A DNA stretch of 64,000 bases, from contig CBFFRP010000108.1 of the NCBI GenBank assembly GCA_965644295.1, forward strand, positions 1 through 64,000. The letters are read 5' to 3'. Each line of letters opens with the position of its first letter. The stretch's first letter is position 1. Shown here one piece after another: positions 46,499 to 58,489 of the stretch. Both the position numbers and the translations under genes were made by a program. The DNA is from Paraphysomonas bandaiensis. Taxonomy: Eukaryota; Chrysophyceae. The notes beneath the pieces are model-generated. The model saw only the letters and a program-made list of their open reading frames with translations. It did no database searches and was not told the DNA's origin.

Positions 46499-47180
46499 AA
46501 GCATTACATAAGGAAAAATACTCACTTCGAAGTTTCTTTTCGTATAGTTATGTGAATTATAGATTGATTTGACCACTCGACGTATAATGTGGTGAGAGAA
46601 CTAGTTTGTTGATAAATATTGTTCGACTGTACCGCCTAATGAATTTTCAATTTGCAATATGTAACTGAACATGCGTTTGCATTGTTATATTAATAATTTT
46701 ATGTATTTCTGATTTGGTAGTCCTCCGTCCGTAGCAAAGTAGACTTCCTGTTATATATGAAAACGGAATACAATATTTTCGTCCTCAATTCTAGTGATAG
46801 TGAGGGGTCGTCAAGAGTGAAGTGAAGTTTCAATTAACTTAGAATTATTCCTTGCAGCGAGAGGCTTCATTGAAAATAATTCTGCTTTAATTATTGATAG
46901 GAACACACCCCAGGATAATATGCATGATGTGGAACGAGCTCACATATATATAATATTTACTAAGCGCTAACAGAACCCGTCTATTTTGGTTTTTGAGGTT
47001 TGAGGTACACACGTACACACTATGCACCAGATGTTAATTTCCTCTGTATACTGCATTATTACGCTTCTACTAAACTAACACGGAAATATTACTTTTCTGC
47101 TCCAATACACAAGCTACTTGACATACGTGTAATACAAAGGGTGCGCTGTCAAAGATATAAGACCTCAACTAACAGCTAAA
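46499..47180. other. Intergenic, convergent 3' regions
   Basis: AT-rich spacer between the cyclin (+) and IFT25 (-) genes. No supported features. Confidence 0.5.
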
Positions 47181-47703
47181 TCATCGTTTGGCAGTTCCCA
47201 ATACTGACACTTTGAATACGGATACATAATCAGCCCAACCAGATAAAATCTACAGAATATATCAGACAAAAGATATACTATCAATACAACATTTGTACCT
47301 TAACTCTCAAGTACTGTGCTGTTACTCTTGGGGGAGCCTGGAGTTGTATTCTCTGAACTTCACTATCTGATTCTGCAGATTCTGCAGTGCAAATTGCGTC
47401 CCACATATTTGCTTGTGGACCTTCGCATTTACCCAACTCTACACTACGTATTCCACAGGAGACCACTTCTACACCCTTAATTAAGCTGGGCTCTCCAAGT
47501 TGTATAATTATTTCTTGAGGGAAAGATCCAGTCGTTAACCAAAAAGTGCTGTATTCTCCGTCTATTATAGAAGAAGGCGGAAACTTGAAGTCATAAGATG
47601 ACGAGCTCAATATAGACGCCCCAGAAAATTCGTTTGCTAGCTCAGTCATACTCCAGCTTAATGTCGATAGATATTGACGCAGTTTAAGTTGATCTGCCGA
47701 CAT
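47181..47703 (-). CDS. HSPB11: Intraflagellar transport protein IFT25
   Basis: Small IFT-B subunit that pairs with IFT27 in ciliary transport. Two exons (47299–47703, 47181–47249) give 157 residues. The galactose-binding-like jelly roll is recognisable from KFPPSSIIDGEYSTFWLTTG and SFPQEIIIQLGEP, then VEVVSCGIRSVELGKCEG; the FW(I/L)TTGxFPQE block is the hallmark of IFT25/HSPB11. The second exon supplies ILSGWADYVSVFKVSV, equivalent to the terminal SGYDHFVSV strand. The presence of IFT25 implies the organism builds, or recently built, cilia. The start at 47703 gives MSADQLKLRQ. Confidence 0.85.
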
Positions 47704-48527
47704 AACTGTAACGAATATACTACCCAGACTTGGACTACTGCTGTATACAGAGTATACGGTACTGCTGCACAACTGTCAATCTGCTGGTACGATATCTCGA
47801 TATCTAGATATCTATGGAGATATACGACACAGAGGATCAGCTGGAGTGCCATTATCTAAGACCAGCGCTCTTTATTCAGAGAGGAATTGATTAAAATCTC
47901 ACCACATCTAATTTTGGTCTTTGTATTGATAACTTGAAAGTCAATGTTGCCATGTAGAGTTATCTGGATAGCATGATAGCATACAGCAAGCACACAGGCT
48001 TGCATAGGAGTTGATGCATATCATTGTTTCATGTGTACCTATGTTCGTGAGTGCTCGCTTTTATCATTGTTTTAAGCTAACTTCTATGACCATATTGTTC
48101 TGAAATGTGTGGCTAAATTGCTAACAAGAAATGACAAGTGGGAGTTTGAATCATTCTTTTTTTGACTTGGCCAATACCACACTTTATATTGACGAAATAA
48201 CTGAATCGTATTGAATAGTTTAAATGTCAAAAATATAGAGTTGCTAGAAAAATCTTTGCGGAAAAGTGAACGTAACCATAAAACTATGCTGAACCTTCTT
48301 TATTATTTTAGAATGTACACGAATACAAAGCAGGAAAACAGTAATTCTTTTTGCTTACTTTGAAATAAGCACGGTAATCAAAACACTAAATCGTTGAACA
48401 TGCAACCCCGTCTAGCATAACCAACTCGAATTGAATTCAATACGTTCGCTCTGACCCCCATGACACTCAATAATATATACTAGCAGCTATTGATATACAC
48501 TTTTATATGAGGTATAGAGCATTACGC
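47704..48527. other. Spacer upstream of IFT25
   Basis: Contains GTATAC/TACGGTAC motifs and a palindromic GATATCTCGATATCTAGATA at about 47791–47810 close to the IFT25 start. No supported gene. The right end is the 3' flank of the glycosyltransferase gene. Confidence 0.45.
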
Positions 48528-50309
48528 CTATCTGTTGAAGTGACCAAACACATACTTATTCCAGTCCCTTGATGTATCAATTCCACAATATTTACGTGGC
48601 GTGCGCTTCGTTCCTCTGCCACACCCTCCTACTTTATCGCAATCAAAAGGGAACAGGGGACGAGTGAAGTCTGTAATAACTGTTCGTAGTGAAGAGTGAG
48701 TGTACACTGATTAGGTATTGATAGTGAACCTACTTGTTTTCTCGGGAAATGCTTGTAGCAGAGGGCCAGTGGATTGCTCGTCAGCCACCCGTCGGATAAG
48801 ATTTCTCCAAAAAGAAATAGTCAGGCGCTCATATTCCCACTCATCCGCTCGGTATACAGCCTCAACGTATGCAGAGCGGATGACCTCTGGAGTTACTTCC
48901 GCGAAGTCATCTACAATAAGTGCCTAGTGTACAGCAGTCACTTACATCATCATCACAATAGCAAGACATACCGGCAACTTATAAAGGGTCCTATCCAATC
49001 CTAACCCTCGTTCTATCACTGGTATTGCTCTGTCCACACATAAATATGTAGAACACCGGTTAGCAGGTTTATGAACGCCATTGTACTAGCACATACCCCA
49101 TAACGAGAGTTTCCCAGAGACGGTACGTGTCGTAGCCTAGTCCGGGCATACACAACACAGCCACGGAGCGTCCCATCTTTGCAAAGAACATTGGCTCAGG
49201 CATACGTGAAGTTAGAATTTCCATCTTTCCCTCTGCGAAACAAGTAAAACAGTGTGGGCGCGTCTGAAAACAGAACGCACTCATATTCTTATCCACACAG
49301 TCTCGTATGGCGGGTCGTGCTCCATAGTTCGAACCCCCAGTCATTAGCAATGTCAGCTTCCTATTGAAAGAAGTTATTCATATGAAGTAAGCTTGTTGAC
49401 ACCAAGAGTACTAACCGTGAGGGCGGTGCAGTGGAATCCCCGCCACTAAGGAGTCTCCTTGCAGCAGCGGCCAATGGCTTAGGGGAGGCTACTCCTAACG
49501 GCATGCTGATGACCTTTGGATGAGATACCTGATTTTAAAAAAGTATGAGAAAATGAAATTCAACAAGAAGCATTACGTTATTGTGCTGGTTAACTACTAG
49601 CATCAGTAAGTTCGGATCATCCAAAAAATTCTGCATGACATCTTGAGGGAACTTGTTATTCTGCTTTGTTAGCCGCAGTCCCCAGCTGACAGTCCTGAGC
49701 AAAGCACATATGACTGTTATCTACACACGCGACTAGATCTGGTCCTTTCAAATACCGATTTAGAAAATTCGTGCTGAGCCACCCCCAGTTTTCATCCATA
49801 GCTCCGATGGCAACAATCTTTCTTGGCAAACGACCACTGAAGTCGGCGACATTGTGTGGGGAAAAGGCATTCCATGATTTTAGGGGTCCTTTATAGTTTT
49901 CCCTTTCAAACGTTCTCTTCCCGAAGTGAACTATTGGAGCACGAGATTTATTCGTAAATTGGTTTACAGCATCGAAGTCCATCCCATTGATCAGAAATAC
50001 GTCAGCAAGATGATGGTTCCATCTGAAGGCTCGATCAGGGCTATATAGATCCTGTATGCGCTTCACAGCTGTAAACACTTTATGAAGAAGAACTAGCTTC
50101 CCTTCGCACACTGTCCGCTGAGCCTCCATCCATTTCGTGGCATCAGAAGGCGCACTAAAGCCTAGAAAATGGCTAGATGATGGCATATCAACAGGCTGGC
50201 ATATATAAGAAGTAGTGTCTGTGGTGTCGCTAGCTATCGCCTGTGTTCCAACCACATGCAATAAAACGATGATACTCAGAGGTGCTTGAAATAGTCGCTG
50301 AGGAATCAT
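48528..50309 (-). CDS. Exostosin-like glycosyltransferase
   Basis: Predicted secretory-pathway glycosyltransferase of the exostosin/GT47-like fold. Start at 50309: MIPQRLFQAPLSIIVLLHVV, a signal peptide or anchor. The N-terminal half (one long exon, about 49670–50309) has WNHHLADVFLINGMDFDAVN, RKIVAIGAMDENWGWLST and Cys-containing loops. The C-terminal nucleotide-sugar part is spread over short exons: NYGARPAIRDCVD, CMPGLGYDTYRLWETLVMG, AIPVIERGLGLDRTLYKLP (about 48973–49032), then IVDDFAEVTPEVI (about 48885–48925). The order LDTxRxWE…G…PVI…D.L…LP…VDDW/F is characteristic of exostosin-like enzymes. The last exon is Cys/Gly-rich and ends FGHFNR. At least seven introns. The acceptor is unknown. 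Confidence 0.75.
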
Positions 50310-50777
50310 CTCCTCACTGATATGAGACGAAAGGGAATGAAATAATTAATAAAGAGTACGTTAAATGATATTAAATCTATCAGTCAGCACATAATACACC
50401 TTAGCTCTACCTGAAAGATTAATATATGGATAATAGCATTGGTTTGCCCACCCCACAATTACTCTTAAGCAGTGTGAAGTATCATATAGTAGATCAGCTG
50501 CTGTACGACAGCTGGAATGTATACCGTATACCGTATACCACCGTATATCAGACACTATGGATAGGGCATGGGACATGGAATACCAAGAATACGTCAAATA
50601 GGAATACTGTGGAGTTGTGAATAGGTTTTGAAGAATAAAATAAAATGAAGTGAAAGACAAAACAAGCAGTAAGCGAATTACAGCAAGAAGCACTCGGTCA
50701 TATTTATATGAACTGAACCAATCAGATCTGATATGATATAGCCGTGATCTCAGTTATTAGATACAGAGGTAATAGAG
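50310..50777. other. Divergent promoter region
   Basis: Between the glycosyltransferase (-) and the MFS/CRAL-TRIO gene (+). Contains tandem TATACCG-type units at about 50520–50545 and GGAATAC at 50578–50584 and about 50601. No supported ORF. Confidence 0.5.
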
Positions 50778-53700
50778 ATGAAGAGCCGAGTCCATAGCGC
50801 CTGGGCTTTGTGCGACCCACTCAGTAAAATATTTCTAGCTCCATGGATGTTTTGGCACCTTCAGCTCTATGCTAACCTCTCTCTCAGCCGCGCAATAACG
50901 ATCTATGGATTCATTCTATCTTTTATTGCTATTGGACACATATGTGGTGGCGGCATGTATTCCAGCTTGAAGCGTTTTCCGCCCACGAAGATAGCGGAGT
51001 GGTTTTGCTCTATATTGTCAATAACTTTTCTACTTCTCGGTATATCCTCCAATATATCCATGATTTTGCTATGCAGTTTATCTATTGGAATCTGTGCTGC
51101 TGTTCTGCGGAGTGCATCTAAGTCTGCAAGTGGAGATGCCGGTTCCCGTGTTGTCAATGCTGCAGGTCCTGTCAGTGATGATTACACTAGACTTGCTGGT
51201 GGAACCTATATATTTTGTCCATTGCTTTGCGGTTTAATGTACGACCCGACTATGACGCGTCAATGTCCAGCCATGATGCTCTGTGTGTCTGTTGCCCTTT
51301 TTTTTGCCGTCCTGGCTGCCCTATCATCAGGCAACACATTCTGTTGTAGAAAACGTAATTCTGGAAAGTTATTATCATCTATGGGGGGCGGTACAAGTCA
51401 AACACAGTTCACTCCGCAAACTGAACGGAAAAGTACTGTTGCAGTACCCGCGGCAGAGAACCTGGTGCCACCTCAGACCTTCATAGATATGTGTAGGGGT
51501 GACAAGGGGGCTGCTCAACGCAAATATTGGGAAACTCTGAAGTGGCGAGCTGATCACTCGGTAGATGATATTCTAGACATCCCCCAGGTAAATGGCATCT
51601 AGTTTGATAACAATTTCGTGTCCTAACTGATCTGTACAGGAATCTTTCCATGATATTATGCGCTACTATCCACATGCGTTGCAAGGTCGAACTCGCAGCG
51701 GTGCTGTTGTCTGCTATGAGGTTTTCTAAATTTCGTGTACATTCACCCTTGTGACGTAAATCTGTAGCAACTTGGGAAAGGAAACGCCAAGGAGCTTAAA
51801 GCTAGAGGTTCTAAGATCTGTTCGTAGCCGCTGCGTCACACTATTATATGCAGGAATTTCCCCTGAATCACTGCTTTGGCACTTCGTTTTACGAAACGAA
51901 TTCATTTTTAAGCGTTGTCGTAAGAATTTTCGGGACGGTGACCCTGTGGCGGAGCGTAGTGCAGAAGAAAATGGACAGGAAGGTGAACCAGCGACTCGGA
52001 TTATGACTGTATTAGATGTGAAGGGGATAAGCTTCTCTGATATGTCAACGGATGTGGTGAAGTATGATAATGAGTGTGTCGAGGTCATTAGTTATATGCG
52101 CTTTTTGGGTAGGTTTATCCAGATGTCTGCAGAGGTGATGGACTCCCACTTTCCTGGATGTGTGGAACGTCTTGTTTTATGCAACACGCCTGGTTGGTTC
52201 TTCTCGGTTTGGAATGTTGTGGCCAGGTACTGTGGTTGCGACAATATATCTAAAAGCGATAAACGTTTCAACTACTCAGAGTATTACCTGAATCTGTCAA
52301 GAAAAAAATAGTCACAATTAACTCCCTCAGCAAGCTTGACGAATACATTGACCCGGCCATGGTACTTTCTATGCTGTAATTATATCACGTTTTTGAAATA
52401 TGTCGTGGTTCAGCGTCCCTCTGAATACGCTGGCACTGGGTGTGATTTGAGAGAGAGTCATGATCATAAAGCATTACTGGCTGTCGCAGAGCAGTGGAAA
52501 GAGCAGAATATAGTTGGGCGTCAACTAGCGGGGCCGGGTGATGGTGAGAACCCTGATTGCGGGGAGAAACTACAACACTCAAGCAAATCCGATGAATCAA
52601 AGGGATGGATGTGGGGATGGTGGAATGGTAGTTCGAAGTCAAATTCTAAACCACAGGCATATTTAGGAGAATCTAACAGGTATGTGTCATTAGTATCCAT
52701 GGTGTGTACGAGTGGTTAATGGTGAGATATTTACTGTTGGTCGTCGATAGTGTGGTTCATCGATCAGCTTAATTCTCTACAGGTACCGCTATGATGCCGA
52801 GACAGGAGAATGGATTCTGGATAATGCTGATGATGGTTGCGACGAATGTGTCACATTTTCGAGCAATAGCTCCCGCTCAGGCGATTCTGACGAGGATACA
52901 GAGACAGGAAATGATTCAGACAGTGACAATCAAGAGTTCTTATCACGGTGGTTATTATGCTTATTGATTCGGCAGTGGTAATCATTTCGTTTGTTAACAG
53001 TTCTGGGAGAATGACGGTAGATCAAATTGAGGAGCATGGCCTCGTACTTGCCATACAAGCTGCGCATCATGCAGCCATGATACGGCAGCAACAATTACTT
53101 GGAAAAGCAATCGATACAAGGTCGGCTTCGACAATGAGTAGTAATATAAATTCCTCTTCCAAGGACAGCTCCTTACCATTGACTGGTGGAAGCAGCAATT
53201 ACTTTAAGGTCAGATATTTTATTTTGTTTCTGTTTAGTTTATTATTGCCGTAGGATGGTAGAGGGAAAAGGCTCATGAGTCGTGAAAGACATTCGAGGGA
53301 GAGTGCAGGAAATTTGTCCATGGGTACCGGAAACTCTCTTATGGGGGAGCCTGATGATGAAGTGGACGTCCCCACACAGCCTCTTGAGAAACCTTCTGCT
53401 GAGTTATTTTTAATGGGTGATGTTGTCTATTTTTATATAAAAGATGTTGCTGACATTCGTTTCAGCGATTGGTATGCATCTGGTATGTTGCATGCTCTTC
53501 GGAACTATATCAACTCTTCTTCCCATGTGGATGATTATACCCTCATCTAAAGGTAACTTTTTCTGTCAATATGATATTGTGTCGTCCTGATGCTCGTTGT
53601 GATTTGCCAAATATAGGAGGCTTGGGGTATGAGATAAAGGACTCCGCTGTCGTGCTGTCTATGGCTGGTGTGGTTGGTATGATTCTAAGTGCTAGTGAGG

Positions 53701-54605
53701 GACACAGAGCCAAGCTATCTCTCCGTGCTTTTCCTGTCAGAACACTAAGGTGAAAACCACCGTACCAGCAACTAAACTTTTGTTCTGACATTATGCCACA
53801 GGGTAGCGGTTGGTGCACTCGCTTTTTTTTGTTACTGTTTAGTTTTCTACGCCCACATTGATCGTTCCTCAGCATTTAATGTCAGCACACGAAACCACTT
53901 CTCTGATTTGGTTATGTGGTGTTGGTATTCTCTTATTGGGTCTCATGGCAGCTCTGATGAAAAGCATTCAAATTTCTTTCCGACACCATCTAGCAATCCA
54001 CTCACGGTATTGGTACCTGGTTTTCTCGTAGGAGTGATTTGTAAGTAGACTATTGTATGCGTTGTACGAATGACGTTGCTTGTGTGTAGTGTGTACTAGC
54101 TATATGAGTTGTCAGGCTTCTGCGCTGATTCTAAAGCACTCACTTGCCTCTGTTCTCACGTCTCCTGCGAAAGTAGAGCGATGTTTATGGGCCATAGCTG
54201 CTGTTCTGGTAAGTGTTATAGTTTTATTGTTCTACCATTGTGAAGACTAATGTCATATCGATGTAGACACCTTTTGGTGCAAGCTCCTTCTTTTTATGGA
54301 CTCATCGATTACGTCAAGAAAATGTGACCGACGATGCACTTTTTCTCTCGGTTGTTGCATGTGCAGCCCTTTTTGTCTACATATGTTCGTTGATGATATC
54401 CGTGAGGTTTCGGGGGGAGTTTGGAATCTTGAACGAATCTGTCACTGCAGAACAAAGTCAAGATGGCCTAGACTTCGCTGACGTAGTTAGTATTCCTCTG
54501 CAGGATATAAAACACATACGTGCACTGTATCCGACCGTGCATGGGAAAGATGACGCTCTCTCCACAAGACTTTTAAACCTAAAGCTAGATATGAAAGATG
54601 CATAG
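50778..54605 (+). CDS. MFS-like membrane protein with central CRAL-TRIO (Sec14) domain
   Basis: Large multi-exon protein. N-terminal exon 50778–51587 has about five to six hydrophobic segments (ITIYGFILSFIAIGHICGGG; WFCSILSITFLLLGI; AMMLCVSVALFFAVLAAL) arranged like half of a major-facilitator transporter. From exon end 51587 through about 52420 a Sec14-type lipid-binding domain is spread over exons: WRADHSVDDILDIPQ|ESFHDI, MRYYPHALQGRTRSGAVVCY, ISPESLLWHFVLRNEF, IMTVLDVKGISFSDMS, MDSHFPGCVERLVLCNTPGW and KIVTINSLSKLDEYIDP. A Ser/Asp-rich linker follows, then a second hydrophobic half (SMAGVVGMILSASEGHRAKL; VAVGALAFFCYCLVFYAHID; VLVPGFLVGVIFVCTSYMS; VVACAALFVYICSLMI). This suggests a transporter with a cytosolic lipid-sensing domain. 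CRAL-TRIO is certain; MFS is inferred from topology and TM patterns. Confidence 0.75.
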
Positions 54606-55054
54606 TTCACATTCATTTTAATAAATACTATAATCAATGGAATTTTCACATTACCATTTTATCTTTTTAAATTACAGTTGCAGGAATATAGTTATTTTAC
54701 TCTTTCTATATTGAAGTCAAGTTTTCATATTTGTTGACTAGGGACGATTGTGATGTTGAGAGCTTATCTAGTATCCTCGTGATGTTGAGAGCTATTATCT
54801 CGTACGTATTACGTATAGCATGTAACATAGCAATAGCTACAACAATTGTGTCCCTATTCCAATATTGAGAGAATGACAACTGCGGGGAAATGAAATATAT
54901 CCATGACCATGCAAAATCGCAGTTACACGCGGCTTCTTTAGTTACTTGCACATCATCACATTTATGAACAGCTCGCTTAATTAACCCCTGCCAGTGAAGG
55001 TGACTTGGACGCTACCATCTATATCGGGAATGCAAAAGCAATAGAACCTGCTGT
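54606..55054. other. AT-rich spacer
   Basis: No supported gene. A short local duplication CGATTGTGATGTTGAGAGCT / CTCGTGATGTTGAGAGCT occurs at about 54746–54795. Confidence 0.45.
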
Positions 55055-55540
55055 CTGCTGTACCCTCAACAAAGTCGGACGCGCACATTTTTGTAGTGTT
55101 CTAGAGGATAAGTACCGGATATATTTCTCCGGGAAACTAACAAATGCTATATAAATAGTCAGCATATAATTTTCTGCCCACTCAAAACCAAATGCTTGTG
55201 CGGTACAAAAGGGACGCCAAGAAGTGTCACTTGTGTATACGTCTTTGGGATTTGACGAATAAACAGACATCCAGGAATGGGCCCACCTCAAGGGCATCCG
55301 GGGTATTGGGCTGCCTCCTGAAATCAAGCATTTGGGCTAGTAGTTCACCTCAAGAACAGGGAGCGAAAGTGATTGCACCTCAGTGCTTGCGGTGCTCACA
55401 AGCAGTTGTCGTAGCGTTAAATAGTAGGATGTAGGATATCAGAGTTAAGCACTAGTTAGTTAAATTGTTTTGGTACATTAGTTCTGACTCTTACACGCCT
55501 ATTGCTAAAAACCAGGCATTTACTACTAACCCTCTGTATA
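55055..55540. repeat. Dispersed repeat, copy D
   Basis: Full-length-looking copy: CTCAACAAAGTCGGACGCGC, GAGGATAAGTACCGGATATA, AACCAAATGCTTGTGCGG, AAGTGTCACTTGTG, GGGCATCCGGGGTATTGGGC, GTAGCGTTAAATAGTAGGAT and CGCCTATTGCTA. The minus-strand frame across it (55019–55327) aligns with that of copy B. It represents the empty site relative to the solo LTR in copy A. Confidence 0.88.
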
Positions 55541-56483
55541 GTTCTGTCACTCTTATGCCTATATACATATTCCATTTCAGTTAAAAGTGTAGTCTGCATT
55601 AACAATCATTGCGAATGTGTTGTCGACTACACAATGCCCTGTATAGATTTGTGGTGTCGGAAGTCCCCGGTAATTATATGAGGCATGCCATAAAAGGACT
55701 TGTAGATGATGCAATCCCGATAAGAACGAAGTGACCCAAATCCTGAGATTGTCACTGTTCCAAATTGCTTTGGTTATGTATTGTGCGAATGAAGTGAGTT
55801 ATTAGTGTGCAATAGGTGAAATCAATTCATAAGTGTAACAGTGGAAAATAGTTACAAAGGAATTAAACTCAGTTACATATGTAATACGTATGACTATATA
55901 AGTATGAGGTGATTGGTGAACAGTGAACATATTATTATAAACAGATGTTGCTGAAATCTGATGTTCATCAGATGTTATATAAATATGCTGTAAAGTGTAT
56001 AGATTACTGATTATAATTTCTTACTTGAAAGTGAAAGCAAGGTTAGGGTTTAATCGTAGAGCAAAGTCAATTACAGCGAAATGTCCATTTTATCATTCAT
56101 CACTATTCCATAAGTCTATTAGGAACTGTATCATTTGTGACGAGATCAGAGGTAGTGATCGTAGCATCAAAAGCGCTAATCCGGAAATACACCAAATCAC
56201 AACGACAAACGAAATCATCATTTCTGGCAAGGACATCGTGTCAGTAATTTAGTGGTAATATTCGATTTCACTACACTTTTCTTACACAGAAACTGAATTT
56301 TGTAGTATGATATCATTATCGAGTTAACTGCTGCCAGCATAAAAGGTACTAATAGCTAGAATACGCCAACCACTATGCAGTTTGAAAAAATAACCAACAC
56401 GTGCCAAAAGATTTAATAGAAATATACATCATGACAAAGCAACTAATACTATACAACTTCGACCAATCGATGCTATTGGTGGA
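55541..56483. other. AT-rich spacer
   Basis: No recognised gene. An 85-codon plus-strand frame (55995–56252) has no recognisable family and no convincing start context. Confidence 0.45.
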
Positions 56484-58107
56484 CTAAATCGTTTGAACAG
56501 CAGGCTTTAGATCAATTGTAACACCCTCTGATGAAATAGAATCTAAGTGAGCGTTGGATTCTGAAGTGTTTAGTTCTATAGTCACTTGAGAGTCGTCCAT
56601 GCTCGAGACACATGGAACATATTCACTCCACCATAGCGGTCTCACACCACTCTTAACTTTAAAAACAAGAATTACTAGACCAGTGAGAGCCACAACACTG
56701 ACGCACACAGCTATTACAGCCACCATATCGTTTCCAAGTCCTTTCGATTGGTGTACTGATTTCTTCGAAGATCCATACTCGTATACGCTGTACTCCGCTG
56801 CCATACCTCTCATTCTCAGAGACTCTTCCGTTGGGGCGACCAACCAAGAGCCTGGAGCATCAGTCATCATGTCCGCTATAGAATATCCTGTAGAGCTGAT
56901 CGAAAAAGAGCTACTCTCCGTGCCATCTGCATTCACAACAGTATGACCGTCCCACTTTACAGCCTCCGTGGCAGTGTTGACGGTGCTGCTAACAACTAAC
57001 CATCGCACCTTGCTATTGCCAGGGATATTGAGCCCATATTTGGAGTTCAGATTGCCGTATGTGTACCCATTTATACTGCGTCGAACTAGTGCATCCACAA
57101 CCGCTTGGTCTTTTCTCAGGTCAGAGGGATCGGTGCTCACATTATGTTGGGTGAGCATATTCCAACCCAAATAACTACGGACAGATGAGACAGCTCCAGG
57201 TTATCAGCAAAAAATACTCACTAGCTATCCGATTCCATAGTCTCAGCCAACAGCAATAACACCTCCTCGTCCACATCGCACGGAAAGGCCATACGCCGCT
57301 GTTCCTCAGAGGTAATATAGGCCGGGTCCGTCACTACTATAGCACCTAGCAAACCAGTCGCTACATCAGCCCCGTCCGCTATGTTACTGTGATATATCCA
57401 CAAGTTAGAAGAGAACTGGACTCCATCTCCAGGACCTTTACACGAGAGATGTATATGAGATTACGCAGAGTGGATACGGAAAACGTTCATCTACTGACCT
57501 GATGACTCGTGTGCCTCCCACTGATACACAGCTTCCTCACCGAAGCTTACACTTGCACCCTCCTGCATTCACATGTCACAATTTAACACAAAAACGAAGT
57601 GTTTAATTCTACCATATCATAGTGCAACCCATGCGGGTGTAAATTAAACACTGGTGCAGAATAGTTGACGTTGTTGCTGACACTAATTCCATCATAGAGT
57701 GTATTCGCATTGTTGAAAAAGTGCACGAATATAGTATCGCCAACGACAGCCCTTATAGTAGGACCCATAATACCATCCCGTATATCCTCAGTTTCTGCGC
57801 TGTTCCAATCACAAAACCCGCGAGATCTATCATAGGCAAACTCTCGCAGCAGCCCTTTACGAAAGATCTTGCCGATATTGGGATAGCTGCCATTTATTTC
57901 AGCCCGCGCATTGTCTTCTGACATGTTCAACAGGTCCGCATGACTATAGTTAGATGCCACTGCATAGTCCCAGTCCACATCCAGCAGAGCTATACAATAG
58001 TGACGGATGAGAGGCTCATAGTTCTGCATGCTACCGCACTTGGAGCCATAGCTCACAGACAGGACCACCAGCACACTCAATATAAAACAATGAACTGATT
58101 CGTGCAT
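56484..58107 (-). CDS. Multicopper-oxidase-like membrane protein lacking copper ligands
   Basis: Cupredoxin-fold protein of the ceruloplasmin/multicopper-oxidase family with a C-terminal anchor. Start at 58107 (MHESVHCFILSVLVVLSVSY, signal peptide); an upstream in-frame ATG at 58218 would add a second hydrophobic stretch. Domain marks: IMGPTIRAVVGDTIFVHFFN and FNLHPHGLHYDM (His-x-His kept), PGDGVQFSSNLWIYHSNIAD (the usual YHSH has Asn for the second His), VKWDGHTVV (the usual H-x-H-G-H reduced to one His) and DAPGSWLVAPTEESLRMRGM (the usual HCH tripeptide absent). It then ends with a transmembrane segment (VAVIAVCVSVVALTGLVILV) and a cytosolic tail. It is shorter than ceruloplasmin (about two cupredoxin domains). 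Copper oxidase activity is unlikely; a binding or structural role is inferred. Confidence 0.78.
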
Positions 58108-58489
58108 TGAATGAACGGAGTAAACGTTTAACGGAGGAGTGTGCGAGACAGAGACGCTAATCACAATACACAGCAGCAGCAACCATCTCAGTGTGGAACA
58201 ATACACACATACATACATGCTGCCTCACTGTATGCATACATACAGATGTACTGTTTGATGGGTATGCATGTACATGTATGTATGTATGTACAGCAGTACG
58301 GAGTATGTTCAGGTACGCACAAACATACACGTATTCCGTATTCTAGGTACAGTACTCGTAGATATGGTGTGCGTATTTCGTATTGAGTATTCTATGGACT
58401 GATGGTTGGGTTGTATTGTATATGAAGTCGTGGTGTTGTCTGCTCTGAGGACACTCCCTCCTCATTAATACACTAATCCTCATATTAAT
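58108..58489. other. Divergent promoter region with ATGT microsatellite
   Basis: Between the multicopper-oxidase-like gene (-) and the MFSD1-like gene (+). It contains a (TGTA)n-like stretch at about 58266–58290 and GTATTCC/GTATTC motifs at 58331–58343. Confidence 0.6.

Noticed and set aside
31661-55540. tRNA-derived SINE origin for the dispersed repeat
   Set aside because: No convincing A and B boxes or tRNA fold in the copies, and the conserved frame in two copies points to a coding ancestor.
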